Below are positions 8,831 through 16,155 of a stretch of 26,079 bases of DNA, piece by piece. Position 1 is the first letter of the stretch, and each line of letters opens with the position of its first letter. Both the position numbers and the translations under genes were made by a program. The notes beneath the pieces are model-generated. The model did not search any database. It saw nothing but the letters and a program-made list of their open reading frames with translations, and was not told where the DNA came from. Source of the DNA: Promethearchaeota archaeon (GTDB lineage Archaea > Asgardarchaeota > Lokiarchaeia > Sigynarchaeales > SOKP01); the NCBI GenBank assembly GCA_014730295.1, contig WJIN01000110.1, positions 1 to 26,079 of the forward strand, read 5' to 3'.

Positions 8831-9865
8831 TCAATAAGAAATAGGATATAAAATCTCATCCGAAGATATTTCCTTTCCATAAACTTCTTCTGCTAAATAT
8901 ATTAATCCATCCAACCCAATTGGCTCTTTGTCTACTAATTTTTTAGATTTCCAAATCTGTAAATTTGCAAACTCATTCATAATTTCTTCATTGTATCTTA
9001 GCTGCGTTGCTCGGAGCTTATGACAGAAATCACAATTATCCGCATATCTCTTAGGCGTCAACATGTTGATGTGCACTGCATCTAAATCAATATATTTACG
9101 AGTTAAATCTCTTGCTCTTTTGATCTCTTCAAAACTCGGTTTTTCAGCAATAGTGACCAATCTAAGCGACCCAATATCGTGGATGAGCTGAGTTATCCTC
9201 TCACCTCGCTCTTCTAAATCCTGCACCATATTTACAATTTCCATCCCCAATTCTCTCCTTTGCTTATCATCACTGAAAGGAGCGACGAACTTTCTAAACA
9301 TCTTCCCTACATTTCTCATTGCCCCTTTAATAGAGTTATAGAAATTGAGAGAATATTTTAATACAATCTTAACCTGATCTTCAGGAATTTCAAAAAGCGC
9401 CACCATATTCCCCGTGGGTGGAAAATCGGCGACCACGATATCGAACTGGATTTGCTGAGTGAGATCTTCCGCATCTAGAATCTTTTGGAAAAACATTGCG
9501 TTTTTAAGCGCCAAGGGAATCGAATCTGCGGTGAAGGTGGTGTCAATATAGTCCTCAATTTGAGGTATAAAACCAACAATCGGCATTTGCTTCATGAGTG
9601 TTTTTAATTTATCGATTAATTCCTTGGTATACTCTTCTGCAAAAACATTTGCATCGGGCTCAATACCCCAAAGATTCTGAGTTAATTGGGTCAGTTCATT
9701 TCCTATTTCTGTATCGAATAAATCTGATAAGTTGTGTGCCATATCAAAGGAGATGATTAAGATCCTTTTCTCTGGCAATAGCTTGGAGATTTTCACGGCT
9801 GTTGCCGCACTAATAGAGCTCTTGCCAACACCTCCTTTGCCTCCGAATACAATAATTCGCTCCAT
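8831..9865 (-). CDS. Get3/ArsA-type ATPase (TRC40 family)
   Basis: 344 aa from the ATG at 9865; a GTG at 9871 is also in frame. Cytosolic P-loop ATPase of the deviant-Walker class: GGKGGVGKSS at 8-17, switch I SFDMAHNLSD at 39-48 with the catalytic-type Asp, switch II-like VADFPPTG at 145-152, and a CxxC pair (C278, C281) that in Get3 binds zinc at the dimer interface. The family either targets tail-anchored membrane proteins (Get3) or drives arsenite efflux (ArsA). No arsenic genes are nearby and the CxxC favours Get3. Deviations: Asp-Met replaces Asp-Pro in switch I, and Asn replaces His after PTG in switch II. Archaeal Get3 clients are not settled, so the targeting role is inference. Confidence 0.85.
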   Translation of the reverse strand: MERIIVFGGKGGVGKSSISAATAVKISKLLPEKRILIISFDMAHNLSDLFDTEIGNELTQLTQNLWGIEPDANVFAEEYTKELIDKLKTLMKQMPIVGFIPQIEDYIDTTFTADSIPLALKNAMFFQKILDAEDLTQQIQFDIVVADFPPTGNMVALFEIPEDQVKIVLKYSLNFYNSIKGAMRNVGKMFRKFVAPFSDDKQRRELGMEIVNMVQDLEERGERITQLIHDIGSLRLVTIAEKPSFEEIKRARDLTRKYIDLDAVHINMLTPKRYADNCDFCHKLRATQLRYNEEIMNEFANLQIWKSKKLVDKEPIGLDGLIYLAEEVYGKEISSDEILYPISY

Positions 9866-9871
9866 AGTCAC

Positions 9872-10474
9872 TTTATGTCTATCTGTCTTTCCTATTTTTT
9901 AAAAATCGATTTCTTATAACCATATATATTCGGTTTATTAAAAGCGATATTATATCAATCATAATATTAATTTAGGTATAAGGAGCACGCATTTTAATAT
10001 AATTAAACCTTGTTTTCACTATTTTTGATCAGAAAAAAATACAACTTTAAAGGTTTTTTTATGCTTTTCAAGAGATCTTTTAAAATAAAAATAGAACCTC
10101 CCAAACTCATCTGATATTTTTAGTCTAGATAATTCTCCCTTTCTTGTATTGGATTCCAATTTATTCAAATATCGTTTGTTCCAATAACTCATAGGGATTT
10201 ATACATTGCTAAGGAATTAAAAAGAACATTATATGGTGATATTACTGATTGGATTTAAATCTAAAAACTATAATCAAATTATATAAATAGAAAAAAATTT
10301 ATGTTTAGTATGATTGTTACATTTAGAACCATCAGTAGATGATGGTCAATTAATCATTTATTGAAAATTAAACCATATCAAATATAAGAAAGATATTCAA
10401 TTCGACGTTATTTAATCATCTTTCAAATTAAATTTATTTAAGAATAGGAAAAAAGTTTTAATCAATTTTAGAAA
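9872..10474. other. Long AT-rich intergenic region
   Basis: About 600 bp between get3-like and dnaG, which are divergent. No open frame longer than a few dozen codons is convincing. Visible elements: a TATA-like CATATATATT at 9921-9930 suited to the get3-like gene; another at 10279-10289 (TTATATAAATA); a small perfect hairpin ACCATC / GATGGT at 10328-10346; and AATTTATTT near 10427, placed to drive dnaG. I could not recognise an RNA gene. Confidence 0.5.
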
Positions 10475-10491
10475 GGAAGTGATTTAAGATT
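10475..10491 (+). promoter_or_regulatory. Shine-Dalgarno sequence deciding an AUU start of dnaG
   Basis: GGAAGTGAT at 10475-10483 matches the archaeal consensus GGAGGTGAT at eight of nine positions. Five nucleotides later comes ATT (10489-10491), in frame with exon 1 of dnaG. The in-frame codons between the preceding TGA (10480-10482) and the conserved TTKY include no ATG, GTG or TTG. Confidence 0.65.
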
Positions 10492-11720
10492 AATTCAGAT
10501 AATAGTAGTACGGATTTCACGACTAAATACATAATAGAAGCAAAATTTAAGGTAAAGGGTATTGTAGAAAAGTCAGATATAGTGGGGGCTATCTTCGGAC
10601 AAGGATGAAAAAGATTTCCCTTTTTCTCGTCTAAACCGAAGGTCTACTGCTAGATTTAGACCTACGAGACTTACAAAAATCAGGGAGGATAGGTAGGATT
10701 GAGGTCACGAATGAATCGAAAGACGGAATTTCAAAAGGTTCAATCCGAATCCCAAGTAGTCTGACTCGAAAGGAAACAGCTTTACTCGCCGCAACAGTCG
10801 AAACAGTAACAAGAGTTGGTCCATGCGAGGCTAAAATCAATCTCATTGAAATATCAGATGTTCGAGAAAGAAAACGAAAGAAAATAATCGAACGCGCAGC
10901 GGAATTACTAAAAGAATGGGATCAGAGCTCATTAGACGCTAGTGAAATTGAGGAACAAATAGAAACTGATATTAAATTAGGAGAAATCGTATCTTGGGGT
11001 TCTGATAACTTACCGGCGGGCCCAGAGATAGATGAACGAGACGATTTAATCATCGTAGAAGGTAGAGCAGATGTATTAAATCTACTTCGGATCGGTATCA
11101 AAAATTCAATCGCAGTCCAAGGAACCAGTGTTCCCAAATCGATCATCGCCCTTACCAAGGAGAAAAACCCCGTCACTTTTTTTGGAGACGGGGATAGGGG
11201 AGGTACTTTGATCTTGAAAGAACTTATACAAGTTGCAGAGATCGATTACGTCGCGAGAGCCCCGGAAGGATATGAAGTGGAGGAACTCACCCGCAAACAG
11301 ATGATTAAAGCATTACAAAACAAAAAACAGATCTCAGAAGGAAAAATTCCCGAAGAGATCGAGGTTGAGACGCCAGAAGCACCTGGAGAGGAATACACAG
11401 ATAAGGAAAAAGTCTTACTTCGATTCTTAAAGAAACTGAAAGTAAAAAATAAAGAACAAATCGTTGAAGCAGTGAGAACTATTGGACTGGGTCAAGCTAT
11501 AGCGTTTGATAAAAAAATGAATCAACTATTTAAGATTTCTGTAGGTAAGTTATATGATAAATTGGATGAATTTCACCAATCCAAATACCTCGTGATGGAC
11601 GGCATTCTGACAAGTAGATTATTATCACGATTATTGAAATTTAATGTAGATTTTGTCGCATGTAAAAACAGAGAAGAAGAACTCAAAATACCCGATAAAA
11701 TAACCGTCTTTTATTTCTAA
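10489..11720 (+). CDS. dnaG: Archaeal DnaG (toprim primase/exosome subunit), interrupted by a putative intron
   Basis: Read as exon 1 10489-10602 (38 codons) and exon 2 10635-11720 (361 codons plus stop), 399 aa in all. Archaeal DnaG is a toprim protein with primase activity and a known place in the RNA exosome. Exon 1 gives TTKYIIEAKFKVKGIVEK and GAIFGQ; exon 2 opens TEGLLLDLDLRDLQKSGRIG, exactly continuing the family motif. Toprim residues: catalytic E180 in IIVEGRADVL and D223-G-D225 in GDGDRGG; later DYVARAPEGYEVEEL and a C-terminal helical domain. All are intact, which argues against a dead gene. Without removing 10603-10634 the protein stops after GQG. Start is a probable AUU set by a strong Shine-Dalgarno sequence. 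Alternatives to splicing are ribosome bypassing or a recent inactivating insertion. Confidence 0.85.
10603..10634 (+). other. Putative 32-nt BHB-type intron in dnaG
   Basis: Length 32 nt, not a multiple of three, with in-frame TGA at 10606. Removal joins GGACAA to ACCGAA, giving GQ-TE. RNA fold: inner helix 10607-10613 with 10620-10626 (GAAAAAG/CTTTTTC, 7 bp, 6-nt loop), extended past a bulged U606 by G604-C628 and A605-U627; 3-nt bulge AAG 10601-10603; central helix GGAC 10597-10600 with GUCU 10629-10632; second bulge starting AAA 10633-10635; outer helix 10591-10596 with 10638-10643. Cutting after the second nucleotide of each bulge gives exactly these ends. The second bulge is 5 nt (AAACC) as drawn, so the motif is relaxed rather than strict. 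An alternative outer helix of 8 bp (10591-10598 with 10636-10643) leaves a 2-bp centre. Confidence 0.75.
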
Positions 11721-11749
11721 TTTTTAAATATCATTTCATTTTTCTTTTT

Positions 11750-12184
11750 TTATTTTGAATGCTCGTTGTCCTTTTTGAATACAGTTGTGTTCAAAGGAAT
11801 GCCTTGATTTATACTCTCATTGATTACGCAGTGTTTCTTAAATTGTTGAATACACTTATTTACTAAATCGTCATATTCCCCCTTAACAGATACCATTATT
11901 TCACAATTAATTTTTACTAACCTCAAATGCATACCTGAGCCCGTATGTTTGAGTGTTCCATCCACCATTACGTTCAATTGCTGTACGGGTATATGGTTTT
12001 TTTGAAGACAATATTGAAATGAAGATCCTAAACATCCTCCAACCCCAATTAAAAGATATTCGACCGAGCTGGGGCCTTTATCGGTTCCGTGAAATGATTC
12101 TGGCTCATCAATCTCGATATCGGTAAAATGTCGCGCTTTCGCTTTAAAATGGAGATTATCCATAAGATTCAGAAAAACTTTCAT
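11750..12184 (-). CDS. OsmC/Ohr-family protein
   Basis: 144 aa. OsmC-like proteins reduce organic hydroperoxides through a pair of cysteines. Here these are C51 in EYLLIGVGGCLGSS and C119 in FKKHCVINESI, the expected contexts; DEPESFHGTDKGPSSVEYLL at 26-45 matches the family signature before the first cysteine. Probably a cytosolic dimer. Transcription converges on dnaG with a 29-bp gap. An ATG at codon 8 could be an alternative start. Specific substrate unknown; some archaeal OsmC proteins act in sulphur trafficking rather than peroxide defence. Confidence 0.88.
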   Translation of the reverse strand: MKVFLNLMDNLHFKAKARHFTDIEIDEPESFHGTDKGPSSVEYLLIGVGGCLGSSFQYCLQKNHIPVQQLNVMVDGTLKHTGSGMHLRLVKINCEIMVSVKGEYDDLVNKCIQQFKKHCVINESINQGIPLNTTVFKKDNEHSK

Positions 12185-12360
12185 GAAATATTCCTTGTTC
12201 TCTATAGTTTTTAGTGGTAGAGGTGTTAATAATATAGAATTTTTAAGAATTTAAGCTTAAGTTTTTAAAAGAAGGTTAAAATGTAGGTCGAAAATTTTAT
12301 ATGGCTAATATAATATAAATATTGCCTCTAAAAAGTGAGGAAGCTCACCACTTTATTAAA

Positions 12361-12603
12361 TTAAGCGCCTAATGGAATGATAGTAAGAATTAGCTGGATT
12401 ACATAACTCAAGGCGCCTAATATTAAGAGTCCGATGATTACAATCTTGAATGTCATCATATACTCACTACGACCCGGTTTATTCGCCGTTTTTAAGACCC
12501 GCTGAATACTTCGAATGAGATTAATAAAACGTTCATAAGCACTACCTTTTTCTTCTTTCTTTTTTGTACCGTATTTTTCGTACTTAGGGTATCTATTTGA
12601 CAT
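12361..12603 (-). CDS. secE: Protein translocase subunit SecE (Sec61 gamma)
   Basis: 80 aa. A charged N-terminus with many Lys is followed by the amphipathic segment FINLIRSIQRVLKTANKPGR (residues 26-45) and a single membrane helix at about 51-76, the layout of SecE/Sss1. It forms part of the SecYE channel. In most archaea it lies just before spt5 and ribosomal protein genes; here it is alone, between osmC-like and a 7-TM gene. Start ATG at 12603, with AT-rich promoter-like DNA upstream. Confidence 0.9.
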   Translation of the reverse strand: MSNRYPKYEKYGTKKKEEKGSAYERFINLIRSIQRVLKTANKPGRSEYMMTFKIVIIGLLILGALSYVIQLILTIIPLGA

Positions 12604-12818
12604 TTTCTCTAAGTCTATGTAAAATTGAGTTTTTAAAAAACTTTTCTAACATAGTTTCTAAAAAAATTTGGTGGAGCTTTCATGGATTAAATAACCAATC
12701 AAGAATCTCTTAACCCTTAATCATTCATTTCTAATTATATTATATTGTTTTATATAAAAATAAACTAGATATAGAATTAAAAAAATATTATAATTATACT
12801 GGAAAGGATGTTGATAAA

Positions 12819-13538
12819 ATGATATTTCAATTTAATGAGATATTACGATTCATTCAAATATATATCGTGCAGCTGAGTGTGGGAGGGATCTTGTTTATAC
12901 TCATGGCAATACTCATTCTAAGACGATCCACAAAAAAATTAAATCAAATAGTTGCCATGTTTTTTATAAGTATAGCTTTGAGCACTATAGTGAACGTGGT
13001 ATATGCTCCTTTGAGAATATCCGTCTTAATGGAATTGCTGAATATTCTCGCGTATTTTCTATTTAATTGGGCTATGGTATATTTACTCTTACTGAATTTG
13101 CTCATCCTAAGATCAACAAAACTAATTAATTCCAAAATCCAAATTGCCTTAATTGTCATTTGGACCATCATTTTAGTAGGATTATTTCCTATCGGGCTTT
13201 TAGACGGAGTGCGTATTGATGGAACTACTAATTGGCGACCAGTATGGAATCTTCTTTTTTTGCTTTATGGCCTCGGAACCGGTTTATTCTGCATGGTTAT
13301 TCCAACCATTTATTATTCCATAAAAGTTTACAAAAGTCTTGGAGTGGACGAGCTAGAAAAGCGATGGAGGCTTTTTATTGCAGGGATGTTGTTCTATTAT
13401 ATTATCTGGGCAGGAGTTTCTATCGTAAATTTCGTAGCAGATGAGATTATTCGCACGATATGGGGAGCAATACTGTTAATCTCATTTTCAGCGATCTATA
13501 TTTTATATTATGGAATTGCGAAACAATTACAAGAATGA
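12819..13538 (+). CDS. Seven-TM membrane protein, unknown function
   Basis: 239 aa with seven hydrophobic segments at about 13-34, 44-64, 72-97, 107-128, 143-168, 183-207 and 211-232. Polar loops are short; the longest, before TM5, contains GTTNWRPVW. The arrangement resembles the 7-TM sensor halves found before histidine kinases, but no kinase or other soluble domain follows, so function is unknown. The ATG is preceded by GGAAAGG and TTGAT stretches. A TATA-like TTTTATATAAAAA lies about 65 bp upstream. It converges on ftsY. Confidence 0.75.
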   Translation: MIFQFNEILRFIQIYIVQLSVGGILFILMAILILRRSTKKLNQIVAMFFISIALSTIVNVVYAPLRISVLMELLNILAYFLFNWAMVYLLLLNLLILRSTKLINSKIQIALIVIWTIILVGLFPIGLLDGVRIDGTTNWRPVWNLLFLLYGLGTGLFCMVIPTIYYSIKVYKSLGVDELEKRWRLFIAGMLFYYIIWAGVSIVNFVADEIIRTIWGAILLISFSAIYILYYGIAKQLQE

Positions 13539-13583
13539 AATTATTAGATCCAATTTAAGGCGCTTCATTAATATCTGTCTATT

Positions 13584-13627
13584 GCCACATCCATCTATTA
13601 GTAGGATGAGGTATACCCGGATGTAGC
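13584..13627. terminator. Palindromic segment between convergent genes
   Basis: ACATCC (13587-13592) and GGATGT (13619-13624), with GC/GC (13584-13585, 13626-13627) beyond one mismatch, can pair around a 26-nt interior. It lies between the 7-TM gene (+) and ftsY (-), where transcript ends are expected. No strong T-run follows, so the termination role is weakly supported. Confidence 0.3.
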
Positions 13628-13631
13628 AAAA

Positions 13632-14528
13632 TTATTCTTCTAAAATATTTGTGATAAACAAGTCGGGATCAAAGGGCTCCAAGTCCTCGTATTTTTGCCC
13701 TGTGCCGACGAATATAATTGGTTTTTTGGTCTCGTGTGAAACGGATAATGCCGCTCCTCCCTTCGCATCGGCATCTAACTTCGTCAATATGGTCGCATCG
13801 ATACCAACGTATTTATTAAATTCTTGTGCTTGAAAGAGCGCGTCATTGCCCGCGAGCGAATCACCTACGAATATTTTTAAATCCGGACGGGCAATACGGC
13901 AAATCTTTTCTATTTCTCTCATCAAATTTTTGTCCGTCACTTGTCGTCCGGCCGTATCGACCAACACGACATCAATATTTTTTGCCGTGGCGTGATCTAC
14001 CGCATCATAGGCAACGGATGCCGGGTCTGATCTATATTCATTTTTAATCACGCGTACTCCCACATTTTTCATATGATAGCTTAGTTGCTCGATTGCCCCC
14101 GCTCGAAACGTGTCAGAGGCGGCAGCCACAACACTATATCCTTCCTTTTTAAGAAAATGTGCGACTTTTGCCATTGTTGTGGTCTTTCCCGTTCCATTTA
14201 CCCCCAAAAACACAATTACATAAGGCTCTTCGGATGATTGTTTTTGCTCTATTTGTTCTAGCAGATCTATTTCTTGATCGGGGGTAAGTATTTCGGTAAT
14301 CACTTCTTCTAAAGTTTCTTCTAACAGCTTACTTGTAGAAGTTAATCTACCCACTTCTTCTCCTCTGAAGGAGTCAATAATGCTTTGGCATATCACATCT
14401 GCGGTTTCCATTGCAACATCATTACTTATCAACAAAATGTTTAGGTCTTTTATGGTGTCCTCTAATTTCTCCTCAGTTAACGTTTTATTCACAAAAGTAG
14501 AGAAAGCATTCTTTAGTTTATCAAGCAT
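13632..14528 (-). CDS. ftsY: Signal recognition particle receptor FtsY
   Basis: 298 aa, NG-domain form with little N-terminal extension, typical of archaea. GTPase motifs: G1 GVNGTGKTT 109-117, G2-type DTFRAGA 139-145, G3 DTAGR 191-195, G4 TKLD 249-252, G5 GTGQ 275-278. It receives SRP-ribosome complexes at the membrane and hands them to SecYE. Last gene of the translation cluster, 52 bp after prefoldin alpha. The helical N domain (1-95) is intact. A small GTPase gene lies upstream in the same cluster (see findings). Confidence 0.97.
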   Translation of the reverse strand: MLDKLKNAFSTFVNKTLTEEKLEDTIKDLNILLISNDVAMETADVICQSIIDSFRGEEVGRLTSTSKLLEETLEEVITEILTPDQEIDLLEQIEQKQSSEEPYVIVFLGVNGTGKTTTMAKVAHFLKKEGYSVVAAASDTFRAGAIEQLSYHMKNVGVRVIKNEYRSDPASVAYDAVDHATAKNIDVVLVDTAGRQVTDKNLMREIEKICRIARPDLKIFVGDSLAGNDALFQAQEFNKYVGIDATILTKLDADAKGGAALSVSHETKKPIIFVGTGQKYEDLEPFDPDLFITNILEE

Positions 14529-14580
14529 TATAAACCCTTGGTAATAAAAAATTTAAGTCCATAAAATTAGAAATAGAAAT

Positions 14581-15021
14581 TTATGATTGCGGCGGTTGCT
14601 GTCTTAATTGGGATTGAGACAACCCTTGTCTGAACACTTGCGAAATTCCTTGAAGATTTGCCTCGATTTTATCAATTTGCTCATTTAAGAACTCTATCTG
14701 ATCTCGATGCTGTTCGATTAACTTTTCGATGAATTCTTTTGAACGATCTAAATTCTTTTCAATAACAATGTCATCACTGACAGATAAGAGCACCTTATCC
14801 GGATTCACAATATTGGCTCGCAAATTAATCATACCACCTACGGGAAGTAAGACTTCCTCACCATCCTCTACGTCATGCAAATTCTCAATTGTCTTTCGTG
14901 TATTTATCAAATTGTTTAAGGAGGCTTGAATAATATCAAGGTTTTGTTCATACATACTTTTTTGTTCTCGTAAATGCTGGAATTGATATGCAAGCTGTTG
15001 GGAATTCTGAGTATTTTCCAT
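14581..15021 (-). CDS. pfdA: Prefoldin alpha subunit
   Basis: 146 aa from the ATG at 15021; a longer in-frame reading to 15093 would run into eL20 and adds sequence unlike the family, so I reject it. Two long coiled-coil helices (about 5-48 and 88-132) flank a beta-rich middle with DGEEVLLPVGGMINLRANI, the prefoldin alpha signature. It forms the alpha2beta4 chaperone that holds nascent chains for the thermosome. The C-terminal tail is Gln-rich (LRQQPPQS). Follows eL20 by 23 nt, consistent with co-transcription. Confidence 0.93.
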   Translation of the reverse strand: MENTQNSQQLAYQFQHLREQKSMYEQNLDIIQASLNNLINTRKTIENLHDVEDGEEVLLPVGGMINLRANIVNPDKVLLSVSDDIVIEKNLDRSKEFIEKLIEQHRDQIEFLNEQIDKIEANLQGISQVFRQGLSQSQLRQQPPQS

Positions 15022-15044
15022 TTTACATCTTCTCGTCTTATATT

Positions 15045-15284
15045 TTATTCGAAACTTTCCTGTGAAAGCTCCTTTATTAGATAATTCTCGCACTCATCAA
15101 CGCTAATTTCTTTTATCTCTTCAATATTCACTTGACGACGAAAGAGCCCGATTGAGGTGATCTGTGATAACGCTTTTTCAAGTGCGTCTTCCGGTTTTAA
15201 CGCGCGAAGTTCTTTACGGAAGAGATATTTTTTGTGCCCTTTCCAGTATGTACCGGTTATTCTAAAGATTTTTATTTCCGACAT
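15045..15284 (-). CDS. rpl18a: Ribosomal protein eL20 (LX, L18Ae)
   Basis: 79 aa. FRITGTYWKGHKKYLFRKEL at the N-terminus and LKPEDALEKALSQITSIGLFRRQVNI after it match archaeal LX, the single-domain form of eukaryotic eL20. Large-subunit protein. It opens the eL20-prefoldin-FtsY group and is preceded by a 210-bp gap with TATA-like stretches (15298-15310, and an A/T run near 15340), so it may have its own promoter. Confidence 0.92.
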   Translation of the reverse strand: MSEIKIFRITGTYWKGHKKYLFRKELRALKPEDALEKALSQITSIGLFRRQVNIEEIKEISVDECENYLIKELSQESFE

Positions 15285-15453
15285 TTCAACTCGTCTAAAT
15301 TATATCTATAGTAAATTCGAAACTTATCTCTATTAATTATTTAAAAAATAATAAATTTTGGCTTTATGAGATATTTACAAAATGGCGAAACTCTCTTAAT
15401 TAGAGGATTTGTAAAATAGAATCAATTATAATTTATTACCCATATACCTTGCA

Positions 15454-15482
15454 AGAGTGACTGTGGGAACCAACAGTACTCT
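15454..15482. terminator. Ten-base-pair stem-loop after the small GTPase gene
   Basis: AGAGT-G-ACTGT (15454-15464) pairs with ACAGT-ACTCT (15473-15482): ten base pairs with one bulged G and an 8-nt loop GGGAACCA. It starts 12 nt downstream of the GTPase stop on the minus strand, before eL20. It could end or protect the upstream transcript. No T-run follows, so a processing site or small RNA is equally possible. Confidence 0.45.
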
Positions 15483-15494
15483 AAACCCGAGAAT

Positions 15495-16028
15495 TTAGGT
15501 TGAGTTGCCTAAAATAATCGATACAAGCGACTCAAAGGCGCGGTTTACATTATCCCCTTCTTTCGCACTTGTCTCGATTAACTCGATGGCATTAATGCGA
15601 TCCGCAAATTTTTTTCCCTCTTCACGGGCAATTTGTTTTTGATCTTGCAGGTCGTTTTTATTGCCAATAAGGATAAATTTCATATCATCTTGGGAATATT
15701 GCCTTAGGTCTTTTAGCCACTTGTTCTTAATATTGGTAAGGGAATTCGGACGTGTTACATCATAGATGAGAAAGACTCCCTTGCAGCCTTGGAAAAACAT
15801 TTTTCTCGTAAAATCATATTTCTCCTGACCGGCAATGTCCCAAATGACCAAGCGGACTTTCTTCCCTATCTCTCTCGCTTCTATATCCTTTGTCATAATA
15901 TTTACACCTAATGTGGGGCGATAATCCTTCTCGAATATCTCATCGATGTACCTATTAACCAGACTTGTTTTTCCAACGCCAGGATCTCCCAATAATGAGA
16001 CTTTTAAGATGATCTGTGGGTCTTTCAT
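15495..16028 (-). CDS. Ras/Rab-like small GTPase
   Basis: 177 aa from the ATG at 16028. An ATG at 16067 would add 13 residues but lies close to a TATA-like TTTAAAAATTT (about 16072-16082), probably before the transcript start. Motifs: G1 GDPGVGKTS 14-22, switch I YRPTLG with T39, G3 WDIAGQE 63-69, G4 NKND 123-126, G5 ETSAKEG 152-158. The Gln of AGQE, needed for hydrolysis in Ras/Rab proteins, is present. The C-terminus (GNST) has no prenylation cysteine. Expanded eukaryote-like GTPase families are a hallmark of Asgard archaea. It sits between aIF6 and the eL20-prefoldin-FtsY group. Partner and process unknown. Confidence 0.93.
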   Translation of the reverse strand: MKDPQIILKVSLLGDPGVGKTSLVNRYIDEIFEKDYRPTLGVNIMTKDIEAREIGKKVRLVIWDIAGQEKYDFTRKMFFQGCKGVFLIYDVTRPNSLTNIKNKWLKDLRQYSQDDMKFILIGNKNDLQDQKQIAREEGKKFADRINAIELIETSAKEGDNVNRAFESLVSIILGNST

Positions 16029-16155
16029 AGACTTATTTATAATTGAAGATGATTGATAAATTAACACAATTAGAAATTTTTAAATTTTCGCATACCAATC
16101 TTAATATTCTTGATGTATGAAGATTAAAAAATTAAAATACAATTAATTTCCCAAA

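Noticed and set aside
10301..10342. Thirteen-codon open frame upstream of dnaG
   Set aside because: Too short, no Shine-Dalgarno sequence, and nothing recognisable in the peptide.
10334..10346. Box C-like GATGATGG suggestive of a C/D small RNA
   Set aside because: Imperfect box C, no paired box D at a suitable distance and no terminal stem.
10603..10634. Simple sequencing indel as the cause of the dnaG frame change
   Set aside because: A one- or two-base error cannot explain 32 extra bases lying precisely between adjacent conserved residues, with a self-complementary fold. Decay is less likely because 361 downstream codons and all toprim residues are intact.
15022..15093. Longer prefoldin alpha start
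   Set aside because: It would overlap the eL20 coding region by 49 bases and adds a basic segment absent from the family.
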